DNA from: Herminiimonas sp.
GTDB taxonomy: Bacteria > Pseudomonadota > Gammaproteobacteria > Burkholderiales > Burkholderiaceae_D
Direction of reading: 5' to 3'
Length of the DNA: 50,749 bases
Assembly (NCBI GenBank): GCA_028292665.1
Contig: JAQGLW010000002.1
Span: forward strand, 1-50,749
Positions 1 to 8,308 of the stretch are shown one piece after another. A program made the position numbers and the translations under genes. How positions within the stretch are numbered: position 1 is the first letter of the stretch; each line of letters begins with the position of its first letter. Below the pieces are notes generated by a model, which saw nothing but the letters and a program-made list of their open reading frames with translations, made no database searches and was not told the DNA's origin.

Positions 1-58
1 CATCGGCGTCGTGATGCATTCAACCGCATCGAACGAAGGATTCGAAGAGAGGCCGGAT

Positions 59-1117
59 TCAGTGATTGGTTCGCAATATCGATTCAAACCGCGCGTAGGA
101 TTTTTCCTGATCGTCGAGCAGGATGCCGGGATCGAGAACCTTCAACTTGACATTCCTGATCGGCGGCTCGACCTTCGAGCTGGTTGCGAAGTAACCGATT
201 TTTGCCAGGATGTGCTGCGCTTCCGGACTGATCATGTAATCATAAAAAAGCAGTGCTGCATGCGGATGCGGGGCTTTTTTCGGAACGCCCATCGCATCGG
301 CAATCGTGACGGCAGGTTCGATCACGAACCAGTCCATCGGCGAGCCCTTTTTCTTTGCCTGCTCGACGCTGTATTGATATACCGTGAGCGCCAGCGGCAC
401 TTCTCCGGAGGCCACCAGATTGGTCAATAGAGGATGGCCGTTGCGCACCGAGAGTCCATTGCCGGCAACCAGGTCGTTGAAAAACCGCGTACCGCTCGCC
501 TCGCCCATGTCCTTGATCACCGACGTCACCCATTCGTGATCGGACCCTTCAATCGCGAGTTTGCCTTTCCATTTGGGCGACAGCAGATCCTGATAGGTTT
601 TGGGCAGTTCGTCCTTGCTGACCTTGTTGGTGTTGTAAGCCTGGACGAACACGTACTGCAGCGTCGATACCCATTGATGGTGAGCGGGGACGGCGGACGG
701 AATCAGTTCCTTGTGATAAGGGGACACGATTTCCTGCAGCAGATTCTCGCGATGCAATGCTTCCATCGGCGGCGAGATGCTGGCGACGACGTCGGCGACC
801 GGCTTGCCGGCGCGCGCTTCGTTGATGACGCGTTGCAAAATCAGCTCCGAGCGAGCGCGCCAGACATTGACCTTGATGCCGTATTTTTTCTCGAACGGTT
901 CGATCAGCTGATTGGCATATTCGACCGGGGTAGTGGTATAAAAAAGAAGCGAGCCCTCTTTTTTCGCTCCCTCTATCAAGCGCTGCTGCCTGCCTTCATC
1001 GGTACTGGTCGCAAGCTTTTGCAGCGTTTGCGAATGTGCGTCGGGAACGACCAGCGCCTGCGACGACGCCAGCGCAAAAACCAGGGTAGCAAGGATACGC
1101 TTGAAGTCAGCTGCCAA
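59..1117 (-). CDS. periplasmic substrate-binding protein (Fe(III)-type ABC, family 1)
   Basis: This is an extracellular solute-binding protein of the iron(III)/small-anion ABC class, acting in the periplasm. Residues 1-30 form a signal peptide ending near AHSQ. The KKEGS...FYT segment, YGIKVNVWRA and the late PHPHAALLFYDYM motif are shared with the products at 3819-4859 and 6247-7290. At 352 aa it is normal for the family. The chosen start is TTG, preceded four bases upstream by AGGAGA; no better ATG is in frame. It lies 140 bp downstream of the aldehyde dehydrogenase gene and is probably the last gene of the SDR-ALDH operon. No permease or ATPase for it is visible. The substrate is unknown; the family includes iron, sulfonate, phosphonate and carboxylate binders, so 'iron' should not be assumed. 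Confidence 0.88.
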   Translation of the reverse strand: MAADFKRILATLVFALASSQALVVPDAHSQTLQKLATSTDEGRQQRLIEGAKKEGSLLFYTTTPVEYANQLIEPFEKKYGIKVNVWRARSELILQRVINEARAGKPVADVVASISPPMEALHRENLLQEIVSPYHKELIPSAVPAHHQWVSTLQYVFVQAYNTNKVSKDELPKTYQDLLSPKWKGKLAIEGSDHEWVTSVIKDMGEASGTRFFNDLVAGNGLSVRNGHPLLTNLVASGEVPLALTVYQYSVEQAKKKGSPMDWFVIEPAVTIADAMGVPKKAPHPHAALLFYDYMISPEAQHILAKIGYFATSSKVEPPIRNVKLKVLDPGILLDDQEKSYARFESILRTNH

Positions 1118-1257
1118 AACATTCTCCTCTCAGATGACCGGATTGCCAGGATGCCCGAAGCCGATAAAAGGCAAAGGGCGAAGCAGTTCCCTTTTCCCTT
1201 GACTGCATTTCACGCTGCTTCCCGCTTGATCGTTCCGGCGCCGGACCGGCTGCGGCA

Positions 1258-2748
1258 TCAATACGAAATATTGATATTCTTGATTTGCGTATAGCTCATC
1301 AATTCGTCGATCGAGTGTTCGCGTCCGATGCCGCTATCCTTGAAGCCGCCGAACGGTGCGCCCTTGAACCGCTTGCCGCCATGCCCGTTGATCCACACAT
1401 AGCCCGCTTCCACCGCATCGGCCATCCGCATGCCGGTCGAAATGTCGTTGGTCCAGATGTTGGCGCACAAACCGTAGTCGCTGTCATTGACTTCGTGCAG
1501 CATCGTCGCTTCATCGTCCCAGGAGATGATGCTCATCACCGGTCCGAAAATTTCTTCGCGCTCGATTTTCATCCCATGCTTGACGTTGTCGAAGATGGTG
1601 ATATCGACGAAATATCCTTTCTGCAACGCCGCACCCGGTGCGTGGCCACCGCCGCGCAGCAGGCGCGCGCCTTCTTTCTTGCCGGCGTCGATATAGCTCA
1701 TCACCCGGTCGTAATGCCGGCGCGTGATCACCGGACCCATTTGCGTGGCTTCCAGTTCGGGCAGTCCGATGTTGATCTTCGCGGCCCGCGCCAGTACCGC
1801 TTCGATGAACTTGTCCTTGATTTTGCTGTGGACGAATACCCGCGAATTCGATCCGCACGACTGGCCCTGCGAGACGGTGAAGTTCATGCCGGCCACGGCA
1901 GCGGCTGCCACTTTGTCGATATCCACGTCCGGATAAATGATCAGCGGATTTTTTCCGCCCAGTTCCAGGCTGAGCGATTTGATGCCTGCCGTGCGCATGA
2001 TGGCGCGGCCGGTTTCCACGCTGCCGGTGAACGCAATGCGCCGCACGTCCTTGTGCGCCACCAGCGCGCCGCCGCATGTGGGGCCGTCGCCGGTGACGAT
2101 ATTGACGACGCCCGGCGGAAAGCATTCCTGCACCAGTTTGCCCATCCACAACGCCGATAACGGAGTCTGGTCGGCGGGCTTGAGAATGACGGTATTGCCC
2201 GCCACCAGCGCCGGCGCGATTTTGCCGGCGCCGAATGAAATCGCATGGTTGAACGGAATGATCCGTCCTATCACGCCATACGGTTGCGGCCGCGTGTAAT
2301 CGAGACCGCCGCCGGGAGTGGGGATGGTTTCGCCTTTCATTTCCATGCCGAGGCCGGAAAAGAAGTCGTGCAGCGATGCGCCTTTTTTGGCATCGTCGAC
2401 CATCGGCAGGAATGCATTGCCGCTGTCGATGGCGTCGAGCATGCCGAGTTCGCGCGACAGGCCGCGCACCGCATTGGCAAATTGCCTGCAATGTTTGGCG
2501 CGGTCGTCGACGTGCATCCTGCTCCAGGCCGGGAACGCGGCCTTGCCGGCTTCGACGGCGAGTTGAATATCTTCGGCGTTGCCGGCCGGGACTTCGGCTA
2601 TCGCTTCGTCGTAAGCCGGGTTCATCGAAGTCATCCGCTTCCCGGAACGGCTTTCGACGAATTTATTGTTGATCAACATCTTCCAGCCGTGCGTTTCCTC
2701 TTCGGCGGTCTTCAGGACCTGAAGGCCGAATGCGTCACTCAGACTCAT
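1258..2748 (-). CDS. NAD(P)-dependent aldehyde dehydrogenase
   Basis: This ALDH-superfamily enzyme oxidises an aldehyde to its acid in the cytoplasm. Catalytic Cys298 lies in GQSCGS, the general base Glu262 in ELGGKNP, Asn167 in PFNH and the cofactor-binding Lys190 in ILKPADQTP. The length of 496 aa is typical. I start at the ATG at 2748 (MSLSDAFG), which is preceded by AGGGAA; a longer upstream reading frame has no homology. The SDR gene ends 16 bp upstream, so the two are almost certainly cotranscribed. That pairing suggests successive alcohol-to-aldehyde-to-acid oxidation of the compound captured by the neighbouring binding proteins. The actual aldehyde cannot be read from the sequence. 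Confidence 0.93.
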   Translation of the reverse strand: MSLSDAFGLQVLKTAEEETHGWKMLINNKFVESRSGKRMTSMNPAYDEAIAEVPAGNAEDIQLAVEAGKAAFPAWSRMHVDDRAKHCRQFANAVRGLSRELGMLDAIDSGNAFLPMVDDAKKGASLHDFFSGLGMEMKGETIPTPGGGLDYTRPQPYGVIGRIIPFNHAISFGAGKIAPALVAGNTVILKPADQTPLSALWMGKLVQECFPPGVVNIVTGDGPTCGGALVAHKDVRRIAFTGSVETGRAIMRTAGIKSLSLELGGKNPLIIYPDVDIDKVAAAAVAGMNFTVSQGQSCGSNSRVFVHSKIKDKFIEAVLARAAKINIGLPELEATQMGPVITRRHYDRVMSYIDAGKKEGARLLRGGGHAPGAALQKGYFVDITIFDNVKHGMKIEREEIFGPVMSIISWDDEATMLHEVNDSDYGLCANIWTNDISTGMRMADAVEAGYVWINGHGGKRFKGAPFGGFKDSGIGREHSIDELMSYTQIKNINISY

Positions 2749-2764
2749 GTAAATTCCCTGTAAA

Positions 2765-3532
2765 TTAGTGCAGACAAGAACCGCCGTCGACCACCAGCGT
2801 TTGGCCGGTGATGAAGTCGCTGTCGGCGGAAGCAAAAAACACGATTGCGCCGGTCAGGTCGTCCGGACTCTGCACGCGCTTGAGCGCGCGCGACGATGCG
2901 GCCTGATTGCGCATCTTGATGATGCCTTCGTCCGGATTTTCTTCCGACAGCGTGCTGCCGGGAGCGACGCAATTGACGCAGATGTTGTCCTTGCCGACTT
3001 CGTTGGCAAGAGTTTTGGTGAAGCCGAGAATGCCGGCCTTGGAAGTGACGTAATGGATGCGGCTGGGCGAACCCTTCAGCGCGGTGCCGGAACTGATGTT
3101 GATGATCTTGCCGTAACCTTGGTTGCGCATTTGCGGGATGACCGCGCAGCTGGCAAGCCAGGTGCCCTTCAGGTTGACGGTCATCATGCGATCCCATTCA
3201 TCGACGGTGATCTGGTCGAATGGGGAACGCGACATCGGCACCGTCGCAAATATCGCCGCGTTGTTGACCAGCACATCGATCCGGCCGAACCGCTCGATGG
3301 CGGCGGCGGCCATCTTTTCAACGCTGGCGGGATCCGAGACATCGGTGCGCATCCCGAGCGCTTCATATCCTGCCGCGGTCAGTTCCTGCGCTACCGCCTG
3401 CGCTGCTTTTTCATCGATTTCTGCGATGACGATTTTTGCGCCTTCCGACGCGAGCCGGGTTGCATACGCTTTGCCGATGCCATGCCCGCCGCCCGTGACG
3501 ATTGCCACGCGGCCTTCAAGTCTGCCCTTCAT
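2765..3532 (-). CDS. SDR family oxidoreductase
   Basis: This classical short-chain dehydrogenase/reductase has the NAD(P)-binding TGGGHGIG motif at residues 13-20, NNAA at 90-93, Asn120, and the catalytic Ser148-Tyr161-Lys165 triad. Its 255 aa are typical. The ATG at 3532 is chosen because CAGGAGACAAA stands directly in front of it. An acidic residue (IAEID) at the end of the second beta strand favours NAD over NADP. It is the first gene of an operon with the aldehyde dehydrogenase and probably the binding protein at 59-1117. The conserved regulatory block at 3621-3700 lies about 90 bp upstream. It is likely an alcohol or hydroxy-acid dehydrogenase; the substrate is unknown. Confidence 0.92.
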   Translation of the reverse strand: MKGRLEGRVAIVTGGGHGIGKAYATRLASEGAKIVIAEIDEKAAQAVAQELTAAGYEALGMRTDVSDPASVEKMAAAAIERFGRIDVLVNNAAIFATVPMSRSPFDQITVDEWDRMMTVNLKGTWLASCAVIPQMRNQGYGKIINISSGTALKGSPSRIHYVTSKAGILGFTKTLANEVGKDNICVNCVAPGSTLSEENPDEGIIKMRNQAASSRALKRVQSPDDLTGAIVFFASADSDFITGQTLVVDGGSCLH

Positions 3533-3620
3533 TTTGTCTCCTGAAAAACCTTGCAATGACCGGCATCTGCGCTGCGCCGGAAAATATTTTGCAGTTCTTT
3601 GAATTTATTTTTGATACCGC

Positions 3621-3700
3621 TTTTTTGTCGATCGATCATAGTCCCTTAATTCAAAACATGTCAATGTCGTTGTCCCGTATGAAAGAACGATGTTTCATAT
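3621..3700. promoter_or_regulatory. conserved upstream block A (putative operator/promoter)
   Basis: A block of about 80 bp upstream of the SDR operon is repeated with the same internal spacing at 6094-6178. Shared landmarks here are GATCGATCATAG (3630-3641), GTCAAT (3660-3665) and GAACGATGT (3685-3693). The last sits inside an inverted repeat with arms TATGAAA and TTTCATA at 3678-3699, separated by 8 bp, the size of an IclR- or GntR-type operator. That the two copies are bound by the same regulator is inferred. Confidence 0.5.
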
Positions 3701-3818
3701 TAATGGATTAAGTTGCTTGACCGTGCCGTGCATCAAACCCGCCCCGGGAAAACCGGAGCTTCGATGCGCCGCGCTGTTCCATTTGCCCTGACGGAATATC
3801 CTTCCGCCGCATGCATCG

Positions 3819-4859
3819 CTACTGGACTCCCTTGATGATTTTGTCAAAGGTGCGAGACCATTTTTCTCCTGCGTTCAGCACCTTGTCGGTATCGATCAGC
3901 TTTATCGGCACATTCTTCATCGGCGAATCGACGTTGCGATTGGTCGGCACGTAGCCGGATTTGCTCATGGCGCGCTGCATATCTTCGCTCAATATGAATT
4001 CATAGAACAGCGTCGCGGCATATGGATGCGGCGCCTGTCTGGCGACCGCGATTCCGTTGGAACGCGCAATCGCAGGCTCGATCACGAACCAGTCGATCGG
4101 CGCACCCTTGGCCTTCGCCTGCTCCGGCATGTAGTTGTAAACAGTGAGGGCAAGCGGAACCTCTCCCGAGACCACCATGTTATTAAGGAGCGAGTGCCCG
4201 ACGCGTACCGAAATTCCATTGCCGGCAACCAGGTCGCGGAAGAACTTGAGACCGGCGCTTTCTCCCATGCCTTCGACAACCGTGTAAAACCATTCCTCGT
4301 TTTTGGCCTCGATGCCCAGCCGTCCTTTCCAGCGGGGATCCAGCAGGTCGGCATAGGTTTTGGGTAATTCGTCCTTGCGCACTTTTTGCGTGTTGTATGC
4401 CTGCACCCAGACGTTCAGATAGTGGGCGGCCCATTTATGATGTTTGGGAACCGCCCCTGCGATCAAATATGCGAAGTTTGGAGAACGCACTTCCTGCAGC
4501 GCATTCTCGCGCGCCAGCGCTTCCAGTTCGAGGCTGGCGATCTGCACCGCATCCACGTCGTTGCGCCGCGCCGCATGCTCCACCATCACGCGCTGCAAGA
4601 CCTTGTCGTTCGCCGCGCGCCAGACATTCACCTTGACGCCATATCTTTTTTCGAACTCGGCGGTCATCAGCGACACGTCGGGTGCTGCAATCGACGTATA
4701 CAGATTGAGCGTTCCTTCCTTTTTTGCGCCGGCAATCAGGCGCTCCATCCGATCGGCGCCTTCGTAGGTTGCGATGGCTGCAACGCTATCGGCCTTCTGC
4801 GCAAATGCCGGATACGCGGCGCACAGTACAAACACGAACAGGAAAAAATGCCGTTTCAT
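3819..4859 (-). CDS. periplasmic substrate-binding protein, second paralogue
   Basis: This second Fe(III)-type extracellular solute-binding protein has 346 aa and a signal peptide (residues 1-20, ending AYPAFAQ). It shares the KKEGTLNLYTS, YGVKVNVWRA, LPKTYADLLDPRWKGRLGIEA and HPYAATLFYEF segments with the other two copies. The ATG start at 4859 follows a modest GGGAGC site. It is 13 bp downstream of the phosphotriesterase-family gene, so the two form one operon read from about 5787. Again no transport partners are seen nearby. Pairing a binding protein with a metal-dependent ester/lactone hydrolase suggests uptake and ring opening of a lactone-like or ester compound, which is inference only. 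Confidence 0.88.
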   Translation of the reverse strand: MKRHFFLFVFVLCAAYPAFAQKADSVAAIATYEGADRMERLIAGAKKEGTLNLYTSIAAPDVSLMTAEFEKRYGVKVNVWRAANDKVLQRVMVEHAARRNDVDAVQIASLELEALARENALQEVRSPNFAYLIAGAVPKHHKWAAHYLNVWVQAYNTQKVRKDELPKTYADLLDPRWKGRLGIEAKNEEWFYTVVEGMGESAGLKFFRDLVAGNGISVRVGHSLLNNMVVSGEVPLALTVYNYMPEQAKAKGAPIDWFVIEPAIARSNGIAVARQAPHPYAATLFYEFILSEDMQRAMSKSGYVPTNRNVDSPMKNVPIKLIDTDKVLNAGEKWSRTFDKIIKGVQ

Positions 4860-4872
4860 GCTTACGCTCCCA

Positions 4873-5787
4873 TCAAATGATGTTGCTTGCGAAATTCAGA
4901 AGGCGTTTCGGATTCCTGCACATCATGACTTCGATCTGCTGCGCACTCACGCCACGCTCCCGCAACATCGGGAAAAAATCCACGAAAACGGCGCTGTAGC
5001 TCGAACCGCCATGCCGCAGCAGACGGTCCTTGCGGGCCACATCGGACGACAGGATGATCTGGTTTTCCAGGCCCGCATCACATGCATCGTGCACCAGATC
5101 CGCAAGCTCCTCGTTGGAGCGGCGCGCGATGAAACCCACCTTGTCGATGCCCATCAGTGCGCCGCCCCGGCCTACGTCGATCAGTTGGGCAACGCTATGA
5201 GCCGCCCCCATATGGCTGATCAGGATTCGCGATGGATCCATGCCGGCGCGCCGCAGCGTATCCAGATGCCAAAAGGCTTGTTCGACGGCCGATGTGTGCG
5301 TCACCACCGCGGCGCCGGTTGCCAGCGAAGCAAGCGCGGCGGCCTGGAATACACGTTCCGCCGCAACGCCGATCTCTCCGCGGTCCGTACCGATCTTGAT
5401 TACGCCGCCGCGAATGTCTGTACCCTCGATGCCGGCCGTCAATTCCCGGATCAGAATATCGCGCAAAACCTCGACGGAAGAATCGAATACCACTTGCGGA
5501 TAAGGATCCCAGTAAAAGCCGGCCGCACATACGACCGGCAGTCCGGCTTGCATGCTGATTTTTTTCAGTCCCGCGGGATTGCGGCCGGAACCGAACACGC
5601 TGAGGTCGACCACAGCTTTCAGTCCGTGCTGCATGGCCTTGGACAGATCGTTGACGACGTCATCCTGCTCTGCTTCGCCCAGCACCACTTCGGGTCCTTT
5701 CTGACAGCACAAATCAATCTGCAAATGTTCGTGGGCGAGAATCGGCCCGTCGATATCTGCAATGTCTCCTGTTACGGTTCGAATCAT
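4873..5787 (-). CDS. phosphotriesterase-family metallohydrolase (lactonase/esterase-like)
   Basis: This binuclear-metal hydrolase belongs to the phosphotriesterase family (TIM-barrel amidohydrolase superfamily). All metal ligands are visible: His19 and His21 in AHEHL, the bridging Lys131 in VIKIGT, His164 in THTS, His192 in SHMG and Asp249 in SSDVAR. The length of 304 aa matches phosphotriesterase-like lactonases. The start at 5787 is chosen because AAGGAAA precedes it and MIRTVTGDI is the usual family N-terminus. It heads a two-gene operon with the binding protein at 3819-4859. Most relatives hydrolyse lactones or carboxyl esters rather than organophosphates, so a lactonase is the likelier role; the substrate is not known. 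Confidence 0.88.
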   Translation of the reverse strand: MIRTVTGDIADIDGPILAHEHLQIDLCCQKGPEVVLGEAEQDDVVNDLSKAMQHGLKAVVDLSVFGSGRNPAGLKKISMQAGLPVVCAAGFYWDPYPQVVFDSSVEVLRDILIRELTAGIEGTDIRGGVIKIGTDRGEIGVAAERVFQAAALASLATGAAVVTHTSAVEQAFWHLDTLRRAGMDPSRILISHMGAAHSVAQLIDVGRGGALMGIDKVGFIARRSNEELADLVHDACDAGLENQIILSSDVARKDRLLRHGGSSYSAVFVDFFPMLRERGVSAQQIEVMMCRNPKRLLNFASNII

Positions 5788-5867
5788 GGAACGAATTTCC
5801 TTGTTGAAGAAAGGATGACGTCTGATGGGATCAGCATGTTCTTCGCCGGCCGCGGATTTTCGCAAGC

Positions 5868-6030
5868 GTTACGGTCGGATCAGTCCGGCCGTAAACGTCA
5901 TCCACGCCTCTATTCGCGAGAATGAAGCCGTTATCGGTAAAGCCGGAAATCGCAGCGCCGGATTGAATCTTCCGAACGGCGAACACGCCGGCGCAATGAC
6001 GGTCGGGGGATGAATTTTGTCTCCTTCAGT
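5868..6030 (-). other. orphan ribosome-binding site and decayed reading frame
   Basis: On the minus strand a strong AAGGAGACAAAATT sequence (about 6016-6029) has the same form as the sites before the SDR, dioxygenase and third binding-protein genes. It is followed by ATT rather than a usual start codon. An open stretch of 48 codons follows, ending in TAA near 5868. Another frame through the same bases reads more like natural protein (GFTDNGFILANRG...). The distance from the conserved block at 6094-6178 is close to that seen for the SDR gene. I read this as the remains of a gene that once stood before the phosphotriesterase-like gene; a long untranslated leader is the alternative. Confidence 0.35.
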
Positions 6031-6093
6031 AACGCGACGACCGGCAAACGGGTGTGCCGGAACGTGCGTGCTACCACTAGTTTTTTTGTGCGA

Positions 6094-6178
6094 TTTTTTT
6101 ATTGATCGATCATAGGATTCGACTTCAACTTAGTCAATAGCTCATTCCCGCATACCGGAACGATGTCCCTTATCGCGG
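6094..6178. promoter_or_regulatory. conserved upstream block B (putative operator/promoter)
   Basis: This is the second copy of the block at 3621-3700. GATCGATCATAG lies at 6104-6115, GTCAAT at 6133-6138 and GAACGATGT at 6158-6166, with spacings within one base of copy A. It sits in the divergent region between the phosphotriesterase-like operon (minus) and the binding-protein/dioxygenase operon (plus), so it could control either or both. The arms around GAACGATGT are less symmetrical here (GGAACGATGTCC). Confidence 0.5.
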
Positions 6179-6246
6179 AAATTAATTCTTGCGCTGGATT
6201 GCCAAAGCATGCTGTAATAAATTGAAAATAACTACAGGAGACGAAA

Positions 6247-7290
6247 TTGAATTCCTCTTTATTTTCACGCTTTTTTATTTCAGCGTCGTTGATGGCGAGT
6301 GCGGCTCATTCCGCGTCGGCGCAATCTTTTGCCGAGCTTGCATCCAGCGACAATCCGGCCCGCCATCAGCGACTGGCGGAAGCCGCAAAGAAAGAAGGCT
6401 CCGTCACTTTTTATACATCCATCCCGGAAAAGGACATGGCTGTCCTGAGCGCCGATTTTGAAAAGCGCTACGGCGTACGCGTCAATGTATGGCGCGCATC
6501 GACGGTCAAGGTCTTGCAGCGTCTGGTCGCGGAAAAAAAGGCGAACCGCTGGGACTTCGACGCGGTCGACATTTCTTCGCCAGAGCTCGAGGCGCTGTAT
6601 CAGGAAAAACTTTTGCAGGAAGTGAATTCAAGTCTTCAAAAGGAATTGATGGAAGAGGCGATGCCCGCCCATCGCGGCTGGGCGCCGCAATTTCTCAGCG
6701 TTTTCGTACAGGCTTACAACACCAACACGGTCAAGAAAGAGGACCTGCCGAAAACCTATGCGGATTTGCTCGACCCCAGGTGGAAAGGTTTGCTGGGCGT
6801 GGAAGTGAACGATAGCGATTGGTATTGCGGCCAGGTTAAATATCTCGGACAGGAAAAAGGCACGAAGCTGTTCCAGGAAATCGCGACGCGCAATAAATGG
6901 TCGGTACGCAGCGGCCATTCGCTGCTGGCGAATATGGTCGTATCGGGCGAAGTGCCGCTGGCGCTGACCACCTACAGCTACATGATCGATCAAGCCAAGC
7001 AGAAAGGCGCGCCGGTCGACTGGTTCGCGATCAATCCGGTGATCGGCCGTTCGAACGGCATCGGCGTATCGCGCAACCCGCCGCATCCGAATGCTGCGCT
7101 GCTGTTTTATGAATACATGATCAGCGACGCGCAGCCCTTGATTCTGAAGATGAATTATCTTTCGCCGGTGAAGAAGCTGGCGTCTCCGATGAGAGGCGCG
7201 AAAATCCAGTTCGTCGATCCGTTGACGGACAGGGCGGAAATCGAACGCTGCGACAGGGTATTCGCAGAACTGAACAAATTGAAAAATTAG
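6247..7290 (+). CDS. periplasmic substrate-binding protein, third paralogue
   Basis: This third Fe(III)-type solute-binding protein of the cluster has 347 aa and a signal peptide ending near SAHSASAQ (residue 26). It shares the KKEGSVTFYTS, YGVRVNVWRAS, LPKTYADLLDPRWKG and HPNAALLFYEYM segments with the other two. Translation starts at TTG 6247, preceded by CAGGAGACGAAA; no in-frame ATG fits. It is the first gene of a rightward operon with the TauD-family dioxygenase (32 bp gap) and perhaps the exporter at 8309. A periplasmic binder next to a dioxygenase suggests import of the dioxygenase substrate, but the permease must be encoded elsewhere. Confidence 0.88.
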   Translation: MNSSLFSRFFISASLMASAAHSASAQSFAELASSDNPARHQRLAEAAKKEGSVTFYTSIPEKDMAVLSADFEKRYGVRVNVWRASTVKVLQRLVAEKKANRWDFDAVDISSPELEALYQEKLLQEVNSSLQKELMEEAMPAHRGWAPQFLSVFVQAYNTNTVKKEDLPKTYADLLDPRWKGLLGVEVNDSDWYCGQVKYLGQEKGTKLFQEIATRNKWSVRSGHSLLANMVVSGEVPLALTTYSYMIDQAKQKGAPVDWFAINPVIGRSNGIGVSRNPPHPNAALLFYEYMISDAQPLILKMNYLSPVKKLASPMRGAKIQFVDPLTDRAEIERCDRVFAELNKLKN

Positions 7291-7322
7291 ACCGGCGTTC
7301 CGCCGTCAGCAAGGAGACAAAA

Positions 7323-8150
7323 TTGGCTATTACCTTCACTCCGCTCGACTCCGCACTCGGTGCACGGGTAACAGGTCTGGACGTCACCGACATTCAGCCG
7401 GAACATGCGAAGGCGTTGCATGACGCCTGGCTCAAGCACCATGTGCTGGTAGTGCACGGGCCGGTCATTTCGGAAGACCAATTGGTCAAATTCGGCCAAT
7501 GCTTCGGAACGCTTGAAAACGCGCGGCGGCAATCCGTACTGGCATCCCGTCCCGAGATCATGGTGATTTCCAACATCCGCGAAAACGGCCAGACGGTGGG
7601 CGCACTGCCCGATGGCGAACTCACTTTCCACTTTGACCGGATACACCAGAAAATACCCAACAAGGCGGGTGTCCTGCATGCGATTGAAATTCCCGCTGCG
7701 GGCGGCGATACCTGGTTTTCCAACATGAGCATGGCCTATGACACGCTGCCTGAACATACCAGGAAGCGGCTGGAAGGTTTGACCGCATTGAATACGTATG
7801 AATACGGCCAGACCCATTCCGAGAATAAAAAATTATCCGAAGCGGCGCCCACTGCCGTACATCCTGTCGTCAGGACGATTCCCGAAACCGGCCGTAAAGC
7901 GCTGTTCGTATGCCGCTTGATGACAGACCGCATCATGGAGTTGCCGGAAGCCGAAAGCCGCGCGCTGCTGGATGAATTGTGCGATCACGTCGAGAATCAG
8001 CGGTTCGTGTATGAGCATCGGTGGCAACCGGGCGACATTCTTGTATGGGATAACCGCTGCACGATTCACGCCCGCACCGATTTTGACGGCAGCCAGCGGC
8101 GTCTTCTGAAACGGGTCACGGTTGGAGACAATAAGCCTCCGGTTCATTGA
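7323..8150 (+). CDS. TauD/TfdA-family Fe(II)/2-oxoglutarate dioxygenase
   Basis: This cytoplasmic non-haem iron dioxygenase couples 2-oxoglutarate decarboxylation to substrate hydroxylation. The 2-His-1-carboxylate triad is His103 and Asp105 in FHFDR, with distal His249 in CTIHARTDF. Arg260 in the RRLLKR run is placed to bind 2-oxoglutarate. Its 275 aa suit the TauD/TfdA family. The start is TTG at 7323 behind AAGGAGACAAAA, the same leader type as its upstream neighbour. It follows the third binding-protein gene by 32 bp. Family members act on taurine, aryloxyacetates, alkyl sulfates or gamma-butyrobetaine; nothing in the sequence singles out one of these. Confidence 0.9.
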   Translation: MAITFTPLDSALGARVTGLDVTDIQPEHAKALHDAWLKHHVLVVHGPVISEDQLVKFGQCFGTLENARRQSVLASRPEIMVISNIRENGQTVGALPDGELTFHFDRIHQKIPNKAGVLHAIEIPAAGGDTWFSNMSMAYDTLPEHTRKRLEGLTALNTYEYGQTHSENKKLSEAAPTAVHPVVRTIPETGRKALFVCRLMTDRIMELPEAESRALLDELCDHVENQRFVYEHRWQPGDILVWDNRCTIHARTDFDGSQRRLLKRVTVGDNKPPVH

Positions 8151-8181
8151 TGCGGCATCTTCATCCGGACGCGCCCCTGGA

Positions 8182-8207
8182 GAAGGGCATGCCGGACATG
8201 CGCCCTT
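8182..8207 (+). terminator. possible terminator or attenuator hairpin
   Basis: GAAGGGCATG and CATGCGCCCTTC form a GC-rich stem with a two-base bulge, 30 bp after the dioxygenase stop codon. The T-run that follows is weak, so it may slow rather than end transcription before the exporter gene. Confidence 0.3.
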
Positions 8208-8308
8208 CCCTTGCGTTTCAATCCGCGCTCATTGCTCCCGGTATCGGACAAGGCGCCGCGGCCGACAGGCGATGCGCACGCATACATCCCTGCAAAGGTT
8301 AGAGAAGG

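Noticed and set aside
434-1294. Plus-strand open frame of 286 codons opposite the first binding-protein gene
   Set aside because: It is antisense to a gene with clear homology and signal peptide; composition is Arg/His-rich as expected from a shadow frame.
4774-5925. Plus-strand open frame of 383 codons
   Set aside because: It lies fully opposite the phosphotriesterase-like gene whose complete metal site proves the coding strand.
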